DNA from: Haliclystus octoradiatus
Taxonomy: Eukaryota; Cnidaria; Staurozoa; Stauromedusae; Haliclystidae
Direction of reading: 5' to 3'
NCBI GenBank assembly: GCA_916610825.1
Contig: OU744451.1
Span: forward strand, 248,001 to 312,000
Length of the DNA stretch: 64,000 bases
Part shown: positions 1-13,600 of the stretch, in pieces
Numbering within the stretch: position 1 is the first letter of the stretch
Layout: each line of letters starts with the position of its first letter
Translations under genes and position numbers: made by a program
The notes under the pieces: generated by a model
What the model was told of the DNA's origin: nothing
Databases searched by the model: none
What the model saw: only the letters and a program-made list of their open reading frames with translations

Positions 1-1052
1 GTCGTACAAAAATTGTAAATTGTTTTACAAAACCTTCACTACAGACGGCACAATATGTTCTGTTGAGTGTTCTTTCACAATTGGGTAAGCGAAATGATCC
101 AACTGTAAAATAAAAATATAAAAATCGTAATAATAGATGTATTTTAAATATTGGTACTTTTTCGACCACATGATTTATTAACAATAAAACGGCAATTAAA
201 TATGAAGCATGGTTCAACAGTTAATCAGCGTAGACATAAAAACTATCCCAGACAAAGCAAAACTTACGGTAATAAATTCTCTTTTGAATAACACGGGGGT
301 TTGAGTACAAATTTGCTTTTTGTCTTTTCCATAATTTTAATGGTATTATTAAGCGACGCGTGTTGCAAAGATTTCCCTGTTTAATCCTTTTCCCCGCTGT
401 TTCTCAAGGTATTTTAAGTCTAATCTGACCATAATCTGACTGATTCTTTGAGCTTTCAAGTTCTTGCCTCAGATTTTACTTTTATCTGAACGGTATTTTT
501 ATTTTATTACAATGAGATCTGACTTATCAAATTGTGTTTGTTACATGTGTAAATCCTTTTTAAAATAATAAACTCACGCTAATTACAGGTATTAAAAGTC
601 TATATCTCCATACCTGTAGTCTCAGCAATGGTCTGACTTGGGAATGTTGGTTCAACTGTAGACGGAGAGGATGTCGTCGTCGTTGGGTTGATTGTCGTCA
701 CTGGAGATTGAGTCGTCGTCGGGGTTGTCTTTGGGTTCGTCTTTGGTGCCTGAGTAGCTTTTGGCCCTTCAGTCTTGGGTATTTTCTTTAGCCAGTTTGT
801 TTGATAATCTACATTAAGATTTTTAAAAGGTCCATTCCTTCTTATATATGAATCAACAATGACTTTCAGACGACGACAAAAATCAGCTTGATCATTCTGT
901 GGTACGCTTCCATCACCAAGGTTCAAATCATTCCCAAAACATTGGACAGTGAAATCTGTTACAACATTATAACTTTCACACTTCTCACCTTTATTATATG
1001 GCATAGAACATGCTAATTGTGCTGCACAACAGACTATTAATAAAGGAATCAT
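1..1052 (-). CDS. Secreted Cys- and Thr-rich protein, 5' part (partial)
   Basis: I do not recognise this family. The ATG is at 1052. The first exon (1052-614) begins with a hydrophobic signal peptide (about residues 1-16), followed by a domain with four cysteines up to about residue 60 (GEKC, VQC, DFC) and then a Thr/Pro/Ser-rich stretch (about 95-145) that looks like a mucin-type O-glycosylated stalk. Read without splicing, the frame stops at 602-600, but a good donor (ACAG/GTATGG) lies just before that stop at 614/613. A phase-matched candidate second exon follows an acceptor at 103 (TTTTACAG), runs from 102 to the window edge without a stop, and carries three closely spaced cysteines (NCERT, YCAVC). 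The spliced model is therefore more likely than a single-exon gene, but it is inferred. The start and signal peptide are directly visible; the second exon is moderate to weak. Confidence 0.5.
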
Positions 1053-4000
1053 TCTTACTATAAAATTATATAAAATTACTTTTTTCTCGACCTCTTTTTT
1101 CGCAGCTGTCCTCTATGAATGTCTGACGTTAACTGAATCATTCATCAACCGCAAGCGATCTTTTTATGGCCGCGGTAAAATTTCAGAAGCTATAGAACAT
1201 TTCAATGTTATCACTATTTAAATGATAGTAATTGACGTTTTTAATAGTACTAACTCACAATAAGATAACGACGTATCATTTCTAATTACGTAGCATGAGA
1301 AAAACAACGTATGAAGATTTTCATACATACATATAATCATGTAGAACCTGCTAGAACATATTGACCTCGATTTCAATGTGGTTTATGTCTGTCCTTCAAG
1401 TTTTATATTTTCTGTTGTTTTATGGATAAAAATTATCTTCCTAGTTTATAGTTTACATAACCCTTAGCCTAATTCGTGCTAACTACTAAGCTGTAATTTA
1501 ATTTGATACTAATGTAATTTTTCGAAAACATATAGCTTTGGATTTGAAATTTCTTTATGTAGCTTTTCTTAACCCATCGTTAATTTCTTTTGGAAAAATA
1601 ATAATAGTCCAAACTTCCAAATGTTCAACAATCTCAACCTGAGGGTTCTGAAAAGTATTTATGCAGAAAATGTCATAACTTTTCCAGTCCTGGAAGAACT
1701 CTTTTGAAATGTGCTTAATATAATCTTGATTCATGAGTTTGTATTCGCGAGTGACATTAATAAATTTTCCAAGTGAAATTCAAAAATATAAACGGATAGA
1801 AAAATGACGCCGGAAGGAAACCTACCTAAGGATCTCGAAGCTCTTCAGATGTAGAGAGAAAAAAATATTTCCAATGACGTCACCATTAGATTTTCCTGAG
1901 AATAAATTTTATTCCATGAATGAAGAGAGATTTTCCCTCCATTTATAGATTCCTCCTCTACGCGGCAGATCAACCATCTAAAGCAGGTAATCTTAAGGAT
2001 TTTACCCCGTAATTTAACTGGAGAATTACATTATTTAAACATAATCCTTTTGTCGACCCTGATTTGCAAATAATCTTGTAAATTGTACATTAATACGTGC
2101 CCTCTTTTTCTATATAATGATTATGATAATAATACATTTTATAACGCTTATCATATCAAGCAGTTCTATATAATAGTCCTAGCACTATAATATATATATA
2201 GGTAGATATAGTATTTGTTACAGAAAATGAATGCGTAGTCTATTTGACTCGTGCCTTATTATTAGTCATCATCGAATAGTAGTATGTCCGTTGTATGTCC
2301 TAATGCCCTTTAACATATTATAATATTAAACCCCATGACGATGCATCTACGGCATAAATATAGACATCCATTACGTCAAATAAATGGCTCTTATCTGACA
2401 ATAGATCATGTTGTTTTTGAATTACCAAAAACACGATAAATATTAATCATAAACCGGAACATTTAATCTAGAAAGAGGATGTCTGTGCAGTTAGACACCC
2501 CCGCGCAATTACTTATTACTCAAACTGCTCTGTCTGTAACTGCTCATGCAGGGCATTCGAAAAGTTGTAATATTTTGATGTCCAAATCCTATTCAGGTTT
2601 TACTCCATCCAGATTCAAATCTGATCAAAGATTCGAGATAATCTATTCTTATATAGCAACTGTCCCTCCCTATCAAGGGTTATATAAGTTGTGGGATAGA
2701 CGTATGTATGTATTTCTGATTTGTTTTTGAGCAAGCTAAGATCCTGACATGGATGCACCACTAGGATGATGGGTCCTACAAAGTTCATTGGATTTAATAT
2801 AGGTGCCCGGGATAGGTGCACATTAAGAAGAACGATATTACCACACTATATTGTAATATCCCGCTGTAGTTACTTACAAACTGATTTTTATGTGTCTCTC
2901 AAATAGACTATTGATTTCGCTAGGAGTCAGACGATTAGTAAATTATAGTCGGAAACTACTTTAACCGCTTCAACCTACTATGAAAACCGGTTACTAATCG
3001 TTCTACATTTAATCGCGATATACTGATAATAGTCATTATGATAAAGTTACTTGTGGTCGAATAAAAGGTCAAACGATCACCCTCAGGGACACCATATCTC
3101 TCTGATGATAAGGGTACATTTTAATGGGTACATTTTTAATGCAGGCTGCTTGCGTTTGTTCTATTCGTAATGCTGAATAATCGTTGCAATTGGTACTACT
3201 CGAATCATCGTATAGTTTGAATTATGCGTTTAAATTTATAAGGGCTTTGATTGTTTTGATAAAATAATTCAAATCGTAACAAACTGAATATCTTGTTGTA
3301 TCAAATTTAGTCGCTCAATATATACGTCATATTCTTACCAGGAATTCTCACCAAACGGCAGCCTCATTTCTATACATGCAATTGACAGTAACGCAAGATC
3401 AAACATTTATGCTAGGAATGTAATCAAATCACGCTGCATTGCAAATCTATTGTAGCGGTAAAGAGTAAGTGAAGTCGTGAGTTGTACTATGGATTAAACC
3501 TCTATAGAACGTCCATCTCCCTCTATTTAACGGCCCTTTCATATTGATTCGAAAGCAATCTATGCGTTACTATCTATCTACCGTAGGAGATATACAGAAG
3601 ACACATTAATAATTGCTACTATAGTGTCATGTTTAATGCAATCATCAGAAAAATTATCTATTATAAGTTATTTAGTTGATTTGTATGATTTGTCTGATGA
3701 ATGCGTTAATCATGTTCAACTATTAGTAACAATTACGAATGCGTGTTCTTTGACTCCTTTTATAACATTTAACTCTATCAAATGCTGACACCGAGCATTA
3801 GTTTTTGCTGTAGAAAATATCTAATAAATGAATTACGATGTCTCCACCCTATGCTACACAGTTACCTACGCAAGTGGGAACACCTTCATCATACTATTTA
3901 TGAATGAATATATTATTTCATTGATATTCCTTCTGTAGAACCTAAATATTATATAGCAATTAAAATTATAAGTAAGATACGATGAGATAATTAATAATCA

Positions 4001-4671
4001 TAGGTAAGGGGACGCTTCCAATAATGCGTAGGATTAAACGATGGCCCTCCCAATTTTGCAAACCAATAAAAGGACGATGTAAATCTAAATGATTTAATTA
4101 ATTAATTTACCACCAAGCAACATAGGTGGGGGCACTTAAAAACGCACGTTTTGTAAGTTGCGTTGATTGCAGATAAATGATTTCATCAGTTGACATATTC
4201 ATTGTTTAATGTTTGAATTAAACGTTATTATGTTTTTAAAGTTGCATAATTAGATTTGAAGGTTTGAGCGGGGGTTTGAACGTCCCTTCCCCCGCGTTTC
4301 ATTATCGTGAAGATTAAGATAAAGAGTAATTAAGCAAGCATTATCAAATAATATGAAATCAAATTAACACTTAATTTAAAGTATATCAAAGTAATGAGCG
4401 TTATCGAATTCAGATTTCCTAATGAGTAAGAAAGGCAATAAAATAAAATAAAATGCTACACCCCCATTTAGAAACGACACATGAGAATTTACACGGAGAC
4501 ATTTTATAACTAGGGCAAGACGAGATATAAGGCGTTTGAATTCTGAACATTCTATAATTATATAAGATATACTACCTACAATTGATTATTATTATATAAC
4601 ACACGCATCGTAATAATGAATATAAATTTGTTCTATTTTTCATGTCTATATGGATAAATTAACTATTATAT
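1053..4671. other. Intergenic, no gene seen
   Basis: AT-rich sequence between the secreted-protein gene and the 3' end of the TMEM181 gene. Both genes are on the minus strand, so this stretch should hold the promoter of the first and the 3' UTR of the second. The short ORFs at 2479-2821 have no recognisable protein features. I see no repeat element with clear ends. Confidence 0.5.
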
Positions 4672-7600
4672 TTAAAATGTCTCTTCTTCGTCTGTATCGT
4701 TTGCAATAATTGGTTTTTGTTCTTGCGGAGGTTTTCTGTAAACAGCAGAAGAAGAAATTAGTATCACGCTGTAGGCTGAGTAGACGGGTCATGGGGTTCT
4801 CATCGATCATAGCTGTCGGCATCTAAACCGTGATTGCCTCTTTTGACAGCCTATTTAGTACTGTTCTAATGACTGTCAACCATGTTGCCTAAATTACTTT
4901 TTTTTTCTTTTCATTTTTCAGAACAATTACTTGCAAATAGAGGTATTTAATTATTTAAAATGCGAAATCTATTAATACTTCGAGTCACGCGTGAAACTAA
5001 TCATCGCCAGCTGCCGCACAAATATGTACCCATATAAAGGTTCCACAAAGCAGACAAATTATAAATATCGCCCTCCTAATAATACATTCGTATCTTTCGG
5101 ATTGTATCTCTACTTTTGATCTATTGCTTAGTTTTTCATCCCAATTTCTAGCAAATAGAAATAGAGAAAATAGAAATCAGTGTAACAAGAAACGGTTCCT
5201 GCTCTTTAGATTCTAACATGTTCGAACCTGTATTCGATTTTAGATAGGTATTGCGCCATCAGACTTAAATTCAGACCTGATTGATTGTTGGAATACATCA
5301 TACAGATATATATATATATGCCCTCCATCTCTTGTTTATACAACGATAATAACATCAATGCAAAATGTTGCTCAAACATAAACATGTCTCATATAATCGG
5401 TTAAAAATAATTTCCATGGGGATTCCACTGTTGTTAACTGATCTTTTTTTATATTTTCCCGCCAAAGCTACCAAATATCACGACGCCATTGTTTTTCCAA
5501 CCAAAAATGGCAGAAGTCGACGACACTGAGGTCACGTGGTTAGCGCTCTATATCTTATACCTCTCTATTGAATACACTAGCATAAAGCCCCGGCCAAATG
5601 AATTTTTTATTTTGCCAACATTCATCGGATAAAATCCGATGGATTTTTGCGTTTTTTCGCCAACATCTTGAGGCTGGCCAAATGACTTTTTATTTTCGCC
5701 AACATTCATCGGATTTTGTTGAGTTCATTTTCGTCAACAGCGGTTATATAGGAGGATTAGCTCAGATGGCAGAGCAACCGAACTTCAGGTCGGATCATAT
5801 CTGATCGACTGTGGTTCAAATCCCCCTAAGGTCAACTCAGCCTTGACTTTATCTGAAACATCAAATGAGTACCATCTGAGGATGGCGGATGGAATGGTCC
5901 AGGGCGAATTGCATTGTGATTAGCTGCGGCGCATCGTTGCGCATTGACAATCAAGACGTATCTGCCATGAAATCTGTTGGCATTGATCTGCAGTGTCGCG
6001 GCTGAGATCAACAAAGAGCGTTTAAAATCATTGCTCTCAGCGAAAAAAGCCACTCATCTAGAAATAGAAGAGTGGTACGGGTGCTTTCGGTAGGACGACA
6101 ACGTCTACATTACTTTTTTTAACAGCGGTTGGTATTTTGAGGCTTGGAAGCTAGTCAATCGAGTCCACCAATCCTGAGACAAGCTACGTCATTGTTGACC
6201 AATCAGAGGAAGGTTCAAATTTTCAACAAAATCCAACAATGTTGGCGAAATAAAAAGTCATTTGACCACTTCGCCAACATCGGTAGAGAACAATAGAACT
6301 CAACAAACTCCGATGAATGTTGGCGAAATTTTTGAATGTATTCAAAATCCAAATTCAACATCAGCCAACAAAAATCCGAAAAGGTGAGGGTAGCCAAATG
6401 ACTTTTTATTTCACCAACATTCATCGGATTTCGTTGAATTCATGAATGTTGGCGAAATAAAAAGTCATTTGGCCGGGGCTTAACTCTGATGAATGCACAG
6501 ATCGAATCACCTCGCGTTTGAAAATTCGTACTAGATCAATTCTTACCCGACTTTCGTAGAAGAGTGGATTTTGCTTAGGTAGAGAACCCTGGCATACTGG
6601 ATCATTTTGGTATAAATCGGTACGAAAATTAACATCGGATGGCCCAGCCTATCACTGTTAAAAGGGAGTTACCCCCTAGAGACATACTCACCCGTATATT
6701 ATGTCTTCATCTGTATCATATATCAAACGGAATGTTGCTTTATCTTTATAATTAGCATCTATAAAACAACAACAAAGTTAAGCAAATCACTTTTAATCTA
6801 ATCTACAAAGTCTACAAAGTATTGAGCTGGTCCAAATCATCAATATGTTTACTACAAAGGACACCCAGATATTCTCATTGAGAAGTTTGAAAAATGAATT
6901 TAACTTAAAAATGACGTTCAAAGTATCAGCAAATAGATTATGTGTCTACTTAGTCTGAACAAATCCACACGTCACGTGATAAGGCATTTAGTGTTGCAAA
7001 CGTGCCTCTTATTATTCCCACCGATCTGCAATGAATCTATGAGTGGCATTTGTTGCTCTGATTGATGGAAATTATCATAACAGTTATTTGACATCTGACC
7101 CCCCCATGTCCCATTCTTAGAGATCAAATAAAATCATGACACCGCTTGTGGTCATATCCTCATACCAACCACCTGTCTATAACGGTCACATTCAAGACAG
7201 GATCATCAATTAATGCAAATCACTGTTTACTTGAAAAGTTTATAAAAACCAAGTAATAATCATTTAACATTGCATCCCTCTTTTAGTAATATCATCATAC
7301 TTTCTTTTCATATATAAACTTGGGGACATGTCGTTGAAAAGAAACTCGCTGCGAACTTCGCAATGATTTTCTTCGCAACGACCATTCTTCGCAACGACTA
7401 TTCTTCGCAATGATATGAATTCTATAAACTTATAGGCGTGATAGATTAGGGACAGATTTTTATGATCATGCCATTTTGCTACAATTTTTAGGCTATACTG
7501 TATAGATCAGAGAAGAAATTAAATTCCTGTATTTCTTAAAACTGATCACAGATAGTTGCATCAAAGCTTCGATCTTCCAATAATATATGTTTATGTTCAC

Positions 7601-10600
7601 AAAGAAGCCAGCCTGTGTATAGAGGTCACCCTATGGAACAGACACCTGTCTATAGTGGTCACTTTATAATGTTACACATCAGAGGTTTAATTTCTATTGA
7701 ATTTAACCTTTAAAGAAATGGTCCCTTAAGTGGTCAATATTATATGATCTCATAACAGGCTGTTATAGACAGGAATCACTGTACTTTATTCACCTTCAAC
7801 ATTCGTCTTTGCTGGCGAATATACAAATGCCATGGTGTACAAATAGAAATTGAACAATCCATAAAATAGTAAAAATTCCGCAGGTGAACATTTCAGTTAA
7901 GGTTAGAAACAAAAACAACGGCGTGGCTTTAAACTTTCATAAACAAGAGAGATGATGAACATTTGTTGATTTTGAAAAAATATATAATTGAGATGATATC
8001 GCCTTAACGAAGCGCCCGATTTTAAAAGAAAGCTTTAATAATGCGAATCATGGGGTCAGTTTTAATTTAAAGGAAATAACAATCGTTGCCGTAATACAGT
8101 CATCCAATAGAGGAGTGCTTCTCGAGGGTCAATTATCAATTTCAATTTAAAAACATTCACCATAGATTTCATATGAATACTATTATTATTATTATTATTT
8201 CTATTGGATCAATAATTTCAAAGCAGAAAAGGATATAATTCTTGTAGTTTGTTGTTATTTCTGATACAAAATTGTCTTGCAGCACAGCAGTGCCAAAACG
8301 TAAACCAACTGCAACTAAACTGAAATGAACAATATTGAAATAAAACCAACAGCTGGCACCAATGTTTCTCCTCTTTGTTATTGGATAAACTAGTACATTC
8401 AAACCTGCATATAAAGGCCACATGTCTAGTCTATAGTGGTCAATGTATCTCGTCACATCAAGGTCTCGTTACTGACTGTTATATACAGGTTTCACTGTAG
8501 CTTATTTTCCGCGAGTGGTTGGTTAGTAATAACCACTACTCATACCACAACCATGAAAAGGCGTAACATTCCATGGCGTTTTCATGACATGTTCAAATGT
8601 TAATATTGTGATAATGGATGTTTTTATGGTTTTAAAACTTTTCATGGCTTGTTTTTACGACACTGTCCTGGCATTTTCATGATTTTGGCGTTGGTAGTGA
8701 AGGGGTTAGCCCATGTGGTAGAATACAAGCACTTTATAACAGATAGTCTGTGGTTCAAATCCATGAAGGTCAAATCAGCCTTGACTTTCTAGAACATCAG
8801 ATGCGTACCATCTAAGGATGGCTAGGTCTTCAAATATGACGATGGTGCACTCTAGCCATAGTTTTTCAACTTTAAGCCCGCGAGGCACGATGGTCAATTG
8901 TATGCCTTTAAGTTTATCTGTGAATTTTATAATAACCAAAATAATCAAAATAGAATTAGATGTGCTCATTAGATTCTGAACGATCAAGGAACGATATCTG
9001 AAAGTGCCATAATTGACCTATCATTGATCGGCATAGGCAACTTTGATAACTAATTATGTATGGGATATTAATTATGCAAACACCAACCTTGTTATCAAGA
9101 CGATTGACATCAATACGGTCAAGAACTTTAAACGTATATCTACAACAGAAAATCATATGATGCATGATCAAGACGTAAAACGGCAATCTAAAAATTATGT
9201 CAACAAATTAGGAAGTCTTCGAGGTACATCCACAAACAGTTCATGAGAAGATGAGACGGTAATACTATTAGTAATTAATACGGTCGCAATTAAACATGTG
9301 AAACTCTGAGTAACGGAAAAAGGCTTTTGCCTTATCTTTGTCTCTTATTCCATAATGCTCTGTTTTACTCCATATAATTGATTTTTAATTTATCATTATC
9401 TATCCTATGTATATATAAATTATTTTATATTATTGATATCAAAAAAGCCACTTACCAAAATAGGGCATACTTCTGAAGTTTTGAAATGCTTGAAACATGA
9501 GAATTACAAGATATGTTACATAAAGTCCTCCGACGACAAAAAAGATCACTTTCAAAGCCTGGAAAAACGGGAGACAATGGATTGATAGATATTTTATTTT
9601 GACACTCACAAAACAATTCAAGTAATTATAAATCTACATCAATCGACTATTAATAACAGTCAGAGAATCAGACAGTCATGTTTGCTACTTGAAGTTTCAC
9701 GCCGAGGCGATCATCAGACCATCTATTCAGATTGACCATTATATACAGGTGGTCTTCATATAAAAATATAATCATGCTTTGTGCATATTACTGAAGTAAT
9801 TAGCCGTTATAGATAGCGAGTTTAACTGTAGTAAGATATATGGTATTCCACTTATTGTACATCGGGTTAAGACAAGGAATAGGGCATGAGAAATGTTTTG
9901 CTAGTACAGTATCTGTGGTTTAATATTAAACAATTTACCATAAAATGACCAATGTCTGTTTTGTAGTTATAAGAAGGATCCTCAATTTCATTATACCTAA
10001 ACAGACAAGACATACAGTATATCAACGATTAAAACGTGGAAGTTGCGTACTATACAGTATAGCCTATAACCCACTTGAACGCCAATCTGAAATATCTGTT
10101 ACAGTTTGGTGGTAACATGTGATTATATGAGCAGTGACCATGATCATATAAAACAATATATAAATTACAGCATACAGTAAAACCTGTCTATAACAGCCAG
10201 TTATGAGATCAGAGAATATTGACCACTAATAGGAGGTAACCTTTCTGTAGAGGTTAAATTCAATATAAACCAATCTGTTGTCAATTGTAAAATTTAAAAT
10301 ACATACTGTTGCCATGACAATAGCGCACATCCAATTACCAGGACAAGACCAACAATGATTAATTTGGGTAAATAAAAACTGGAAAACTTTCTTTCTTGCT
10401 GAAATAATTGAAAATAAGATATCAAATGATGGGAAAAAATAGATAAAATTTCATGATACTGAAATCGAAGGTCTACAAATGATAATAATGAAAGTAAAAG
10501 TGATAACTGGTTTAAACCTGTCTGACACCGTGATAGGCACACAGCCAAAACAATAATAAGGCAGAAAAGAACATTGTTTGGGACACTCCATCCAGCATAC

Positions 10601-13600
10601 CAGGTAACCAACTATGAACAAGAAAGTTCATAGGAAAGAGAGGATCTGAAATATAATAACAAAGTACATCAATATGCCTACTACATGTCAATACAATGTA
10701 GCAACAGTGTCATCGACTTGAGTGCAATATGCCAATATCTGAGATTATCTTATCTTATTATTATTATTATCCTGGCTTAATTCAAGTGAGATTTCCGCTT
10801 ATCTGCAACGTTATACTGAAACTCTATCAATTACTTTGTGTTCAAATTCTTGTTAAGCAATTTTAGATAGGCACAAAATTAGATAAATGCAAAGAACATT
10901 GTTTGAGTTGTACTTAAAATTAAGCAGGCTACACCATACATTATATTTGTACTTGGTAATTATCACTTAAGATTATTAATATCAATATTAATATTATAAA
11001 AATAACAGATTGATTGCAATTGTTTCATTCTTGTTTTTTTTCCATCAAATTACTTGATATTCTTAAGTCATAATCTATCCTATGATATACTAGATACTAT
11101 CTAGTTATAACTTGCAGTTGCTGAGGACAATAGCAAGATTGATTGGAAATTGCTTACATGGAGTTGCCGTAGCTGATCTACGATTATGCTTACCGTTATA
11201 TAACAGGAGCAAAGGCAATAAAAATGATATCCACTTCTGTTCAATTGACCATTCACGCAGTGGAAAACGCCTCATATTATGCGCAAAAAGACACTAAAAG
11301 CATAAGAAACACAGTTAGTTAATTAATTAATTAGTTAGTTAATATGATAGTTTCAGTTTACAGGATAAACACAACAATCTTAAAATGTTTCTATTTGTTT
11401 AAGTTAGAAACAGTCTGTATTTTTTATCATGAACAGTTCATGACCTACTAAATTCATGAATAATTCAGAAATATTTCTGGAGGGTTCAAGAGCAGTTCGT
11501 GAAAAGTTCATAAAAATGGGCAAGTTCACATTTTTAAACTTGTAAACTTTTCGCATGAGTAACTCCCAAGGAAGAACATTGGATGTAACGCCCAAGGGTG
11601 TCACTCACTGGGATAAATACCAGTTGTTAGACAGCAAATTAATAAAATAAACAACAACACAACATTTGCACTATTGGTATCAATCATCATCAGCGTTATG
11701 TATTAAACTGGATTTAAACAGGTTAAACTCGATTGAATAGATAATTAGCTTACCGTTACTGTGAATGATAGAACAAGAAACACAAATCTAAACCAAATTT
11801 CCATTTGCGTAAATTCGGGGTTGTAATACTTGAACTGTCAATATGAAAACAACATAATAATATCAGTTAAAAGGTGTTAATTAGCTCTGTGAAATTAGTT
11901 CTTGAAAAGATACATATTCTTAATAAGTGCTTAAACTAGAATACTTCATGATCTTTTCATGAACTTGCGTTTATGAAGTTCTAATTAAGATTCATGAATT
12001 TTGTGCAAAGAATACAATAGTATACAATGCCATACATGAAATGTTTTGGAGGTCATGGAGCTATTCAACATTTCATGAAATAAATTTTAGTCCTGCTCTT
12101 ACATAAATGTATATACCGGTAATTACTCAGCATTCTGTAAAACATACCCTGTAGGATAACTGCCTGGTTCAACTTGGACCTGCAGTTGAGTTCGAGATTT
12201 TAAATAAATAAACATGATGATGAACATCTAAGCTTACAAATAAACACATTTACAGAAAAACACAAACATGCGTGAAAATATGCAAAGTTTAATTTATTCA
12301 ATTATTTGACATACCGTAAAAACAACATTCCTAATTGATAATCTTCTTGGAAGAGCCAAATTATAAAAATTAACATTTACAAGGTATGAAGGATAATTGA
12401 GGTATCCAAGATGCATGACTACCAAGCGGTTGCAATTCTGAAATTAGAAAAGAGTATCTTGTCAGCAATGAGACTATTTGTGTGATAGTCATTGAGTGTA
12501 TCAACAGTTACAAAATGTGCATTGTGTGGCCCCTTAGTAACTAAAAAGTGGAGCATCTCAGAAGGGACAATTCGAATAACTATGGAAAGTTATAGGGGGA
12601 TATTAAACATATATATTTATAGAATATATGGGGTACTATATATCATTTGTATACACTTCTTCTTTAAACACTTTTAAATCAAATAAAAAATTAGTTTTGA
12701 TTTCAACCTAGATATGTAGTGGTTTATATATATTGTAACTTCCGTTTGTATCAGTCATTCTCTACATGTAAATAATCACTGGCATCATATTTAATCGCCT
12801 TCTTTCTATATCAACCTTTGTAGAGTCAACATCTATCAAATATAATCTTATACAAAACTCTGCAGATATCATACGCTTATTTTACATTTACATTGCTGTT
12901 TATTTTACACAATAAAATCTTGAGAGTTTCCAAAACCGTTTGTTCACCAATCAATTTGTCAATTTTCAACCACATATTTTGAAAATTGTATCATTATAAC
13001 AAATCCTTCTCGTAGCTTTCTTTTGCGGTTGTGGACCTCAAACTAACAAAAACAACGGTTGTCATCATACAATGTTTATAACCACTACTATGCATCACTG
13101 GTGGTGAAAGCGTCAACATTCTATTGTGTTCTTCTAATTTACATCTTGCCACACCGTTTCATTGGATCGTTGGGGTATATTTCTGAGGTTATAATTATCG
13201 AATAAAGTAAATTTGGTACTAATTTTGAGATCACCAAGCAACCTATGTGTGGGTAACCCATTGCTAGTTTTACATAATATTGTAAAGAGGTCTTGCGTTA
13301 ACTTTGAATTAACAAAAGAAAGAGCACTATATAAATTAGTATATCAAGGTCCAGAAATGAAAGTCTCATCTGATTTGATTGTAGACACTGGACATTAAGT
13401 TTAAAGAGGATTACATTTGATTCAATAGATTATTTATTTTGGAAGTGAAAACAAAACAATAAATCAGTTTATACAAGGACTTCTTTGATGTCCAATGGAA
13501 GCAAAGCGGTTTGATTTAATAGAATTACTGATTCGGTCCAATTTACTCACTCTACTGTGACATGTGAGTTTTCTTGAATGGTTCCTATTCAAATGAGAAA

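Noticed and set aside
5752-5830. tRNA gene (A and B boxes present)
   Set aside because: It does not fold as a proper tRNA, is followed by repeated SINE body, and has a target-site duplication around the whole unit.
6547-6654. Phase-compatible extra exon near the TMEM181 C-terminus
   Set aside because: It would leave an intron of only about 37 nt after exon 16, and its peptide does not resemble TMEM181.
8169-8456. Single 95-codon minus-strand ORF as a gene
   Set aside because: Only 8319-8237 is coding (TMEM181 exon 14); the rest is read-through into introns on both sides.
12149-12181. Possible extra TMEM181 exon (AG at left, GTATG at right)
   Set aside because: Its length would break the phase between exons 6 and 7, which join directly and match the vertebrate protein.
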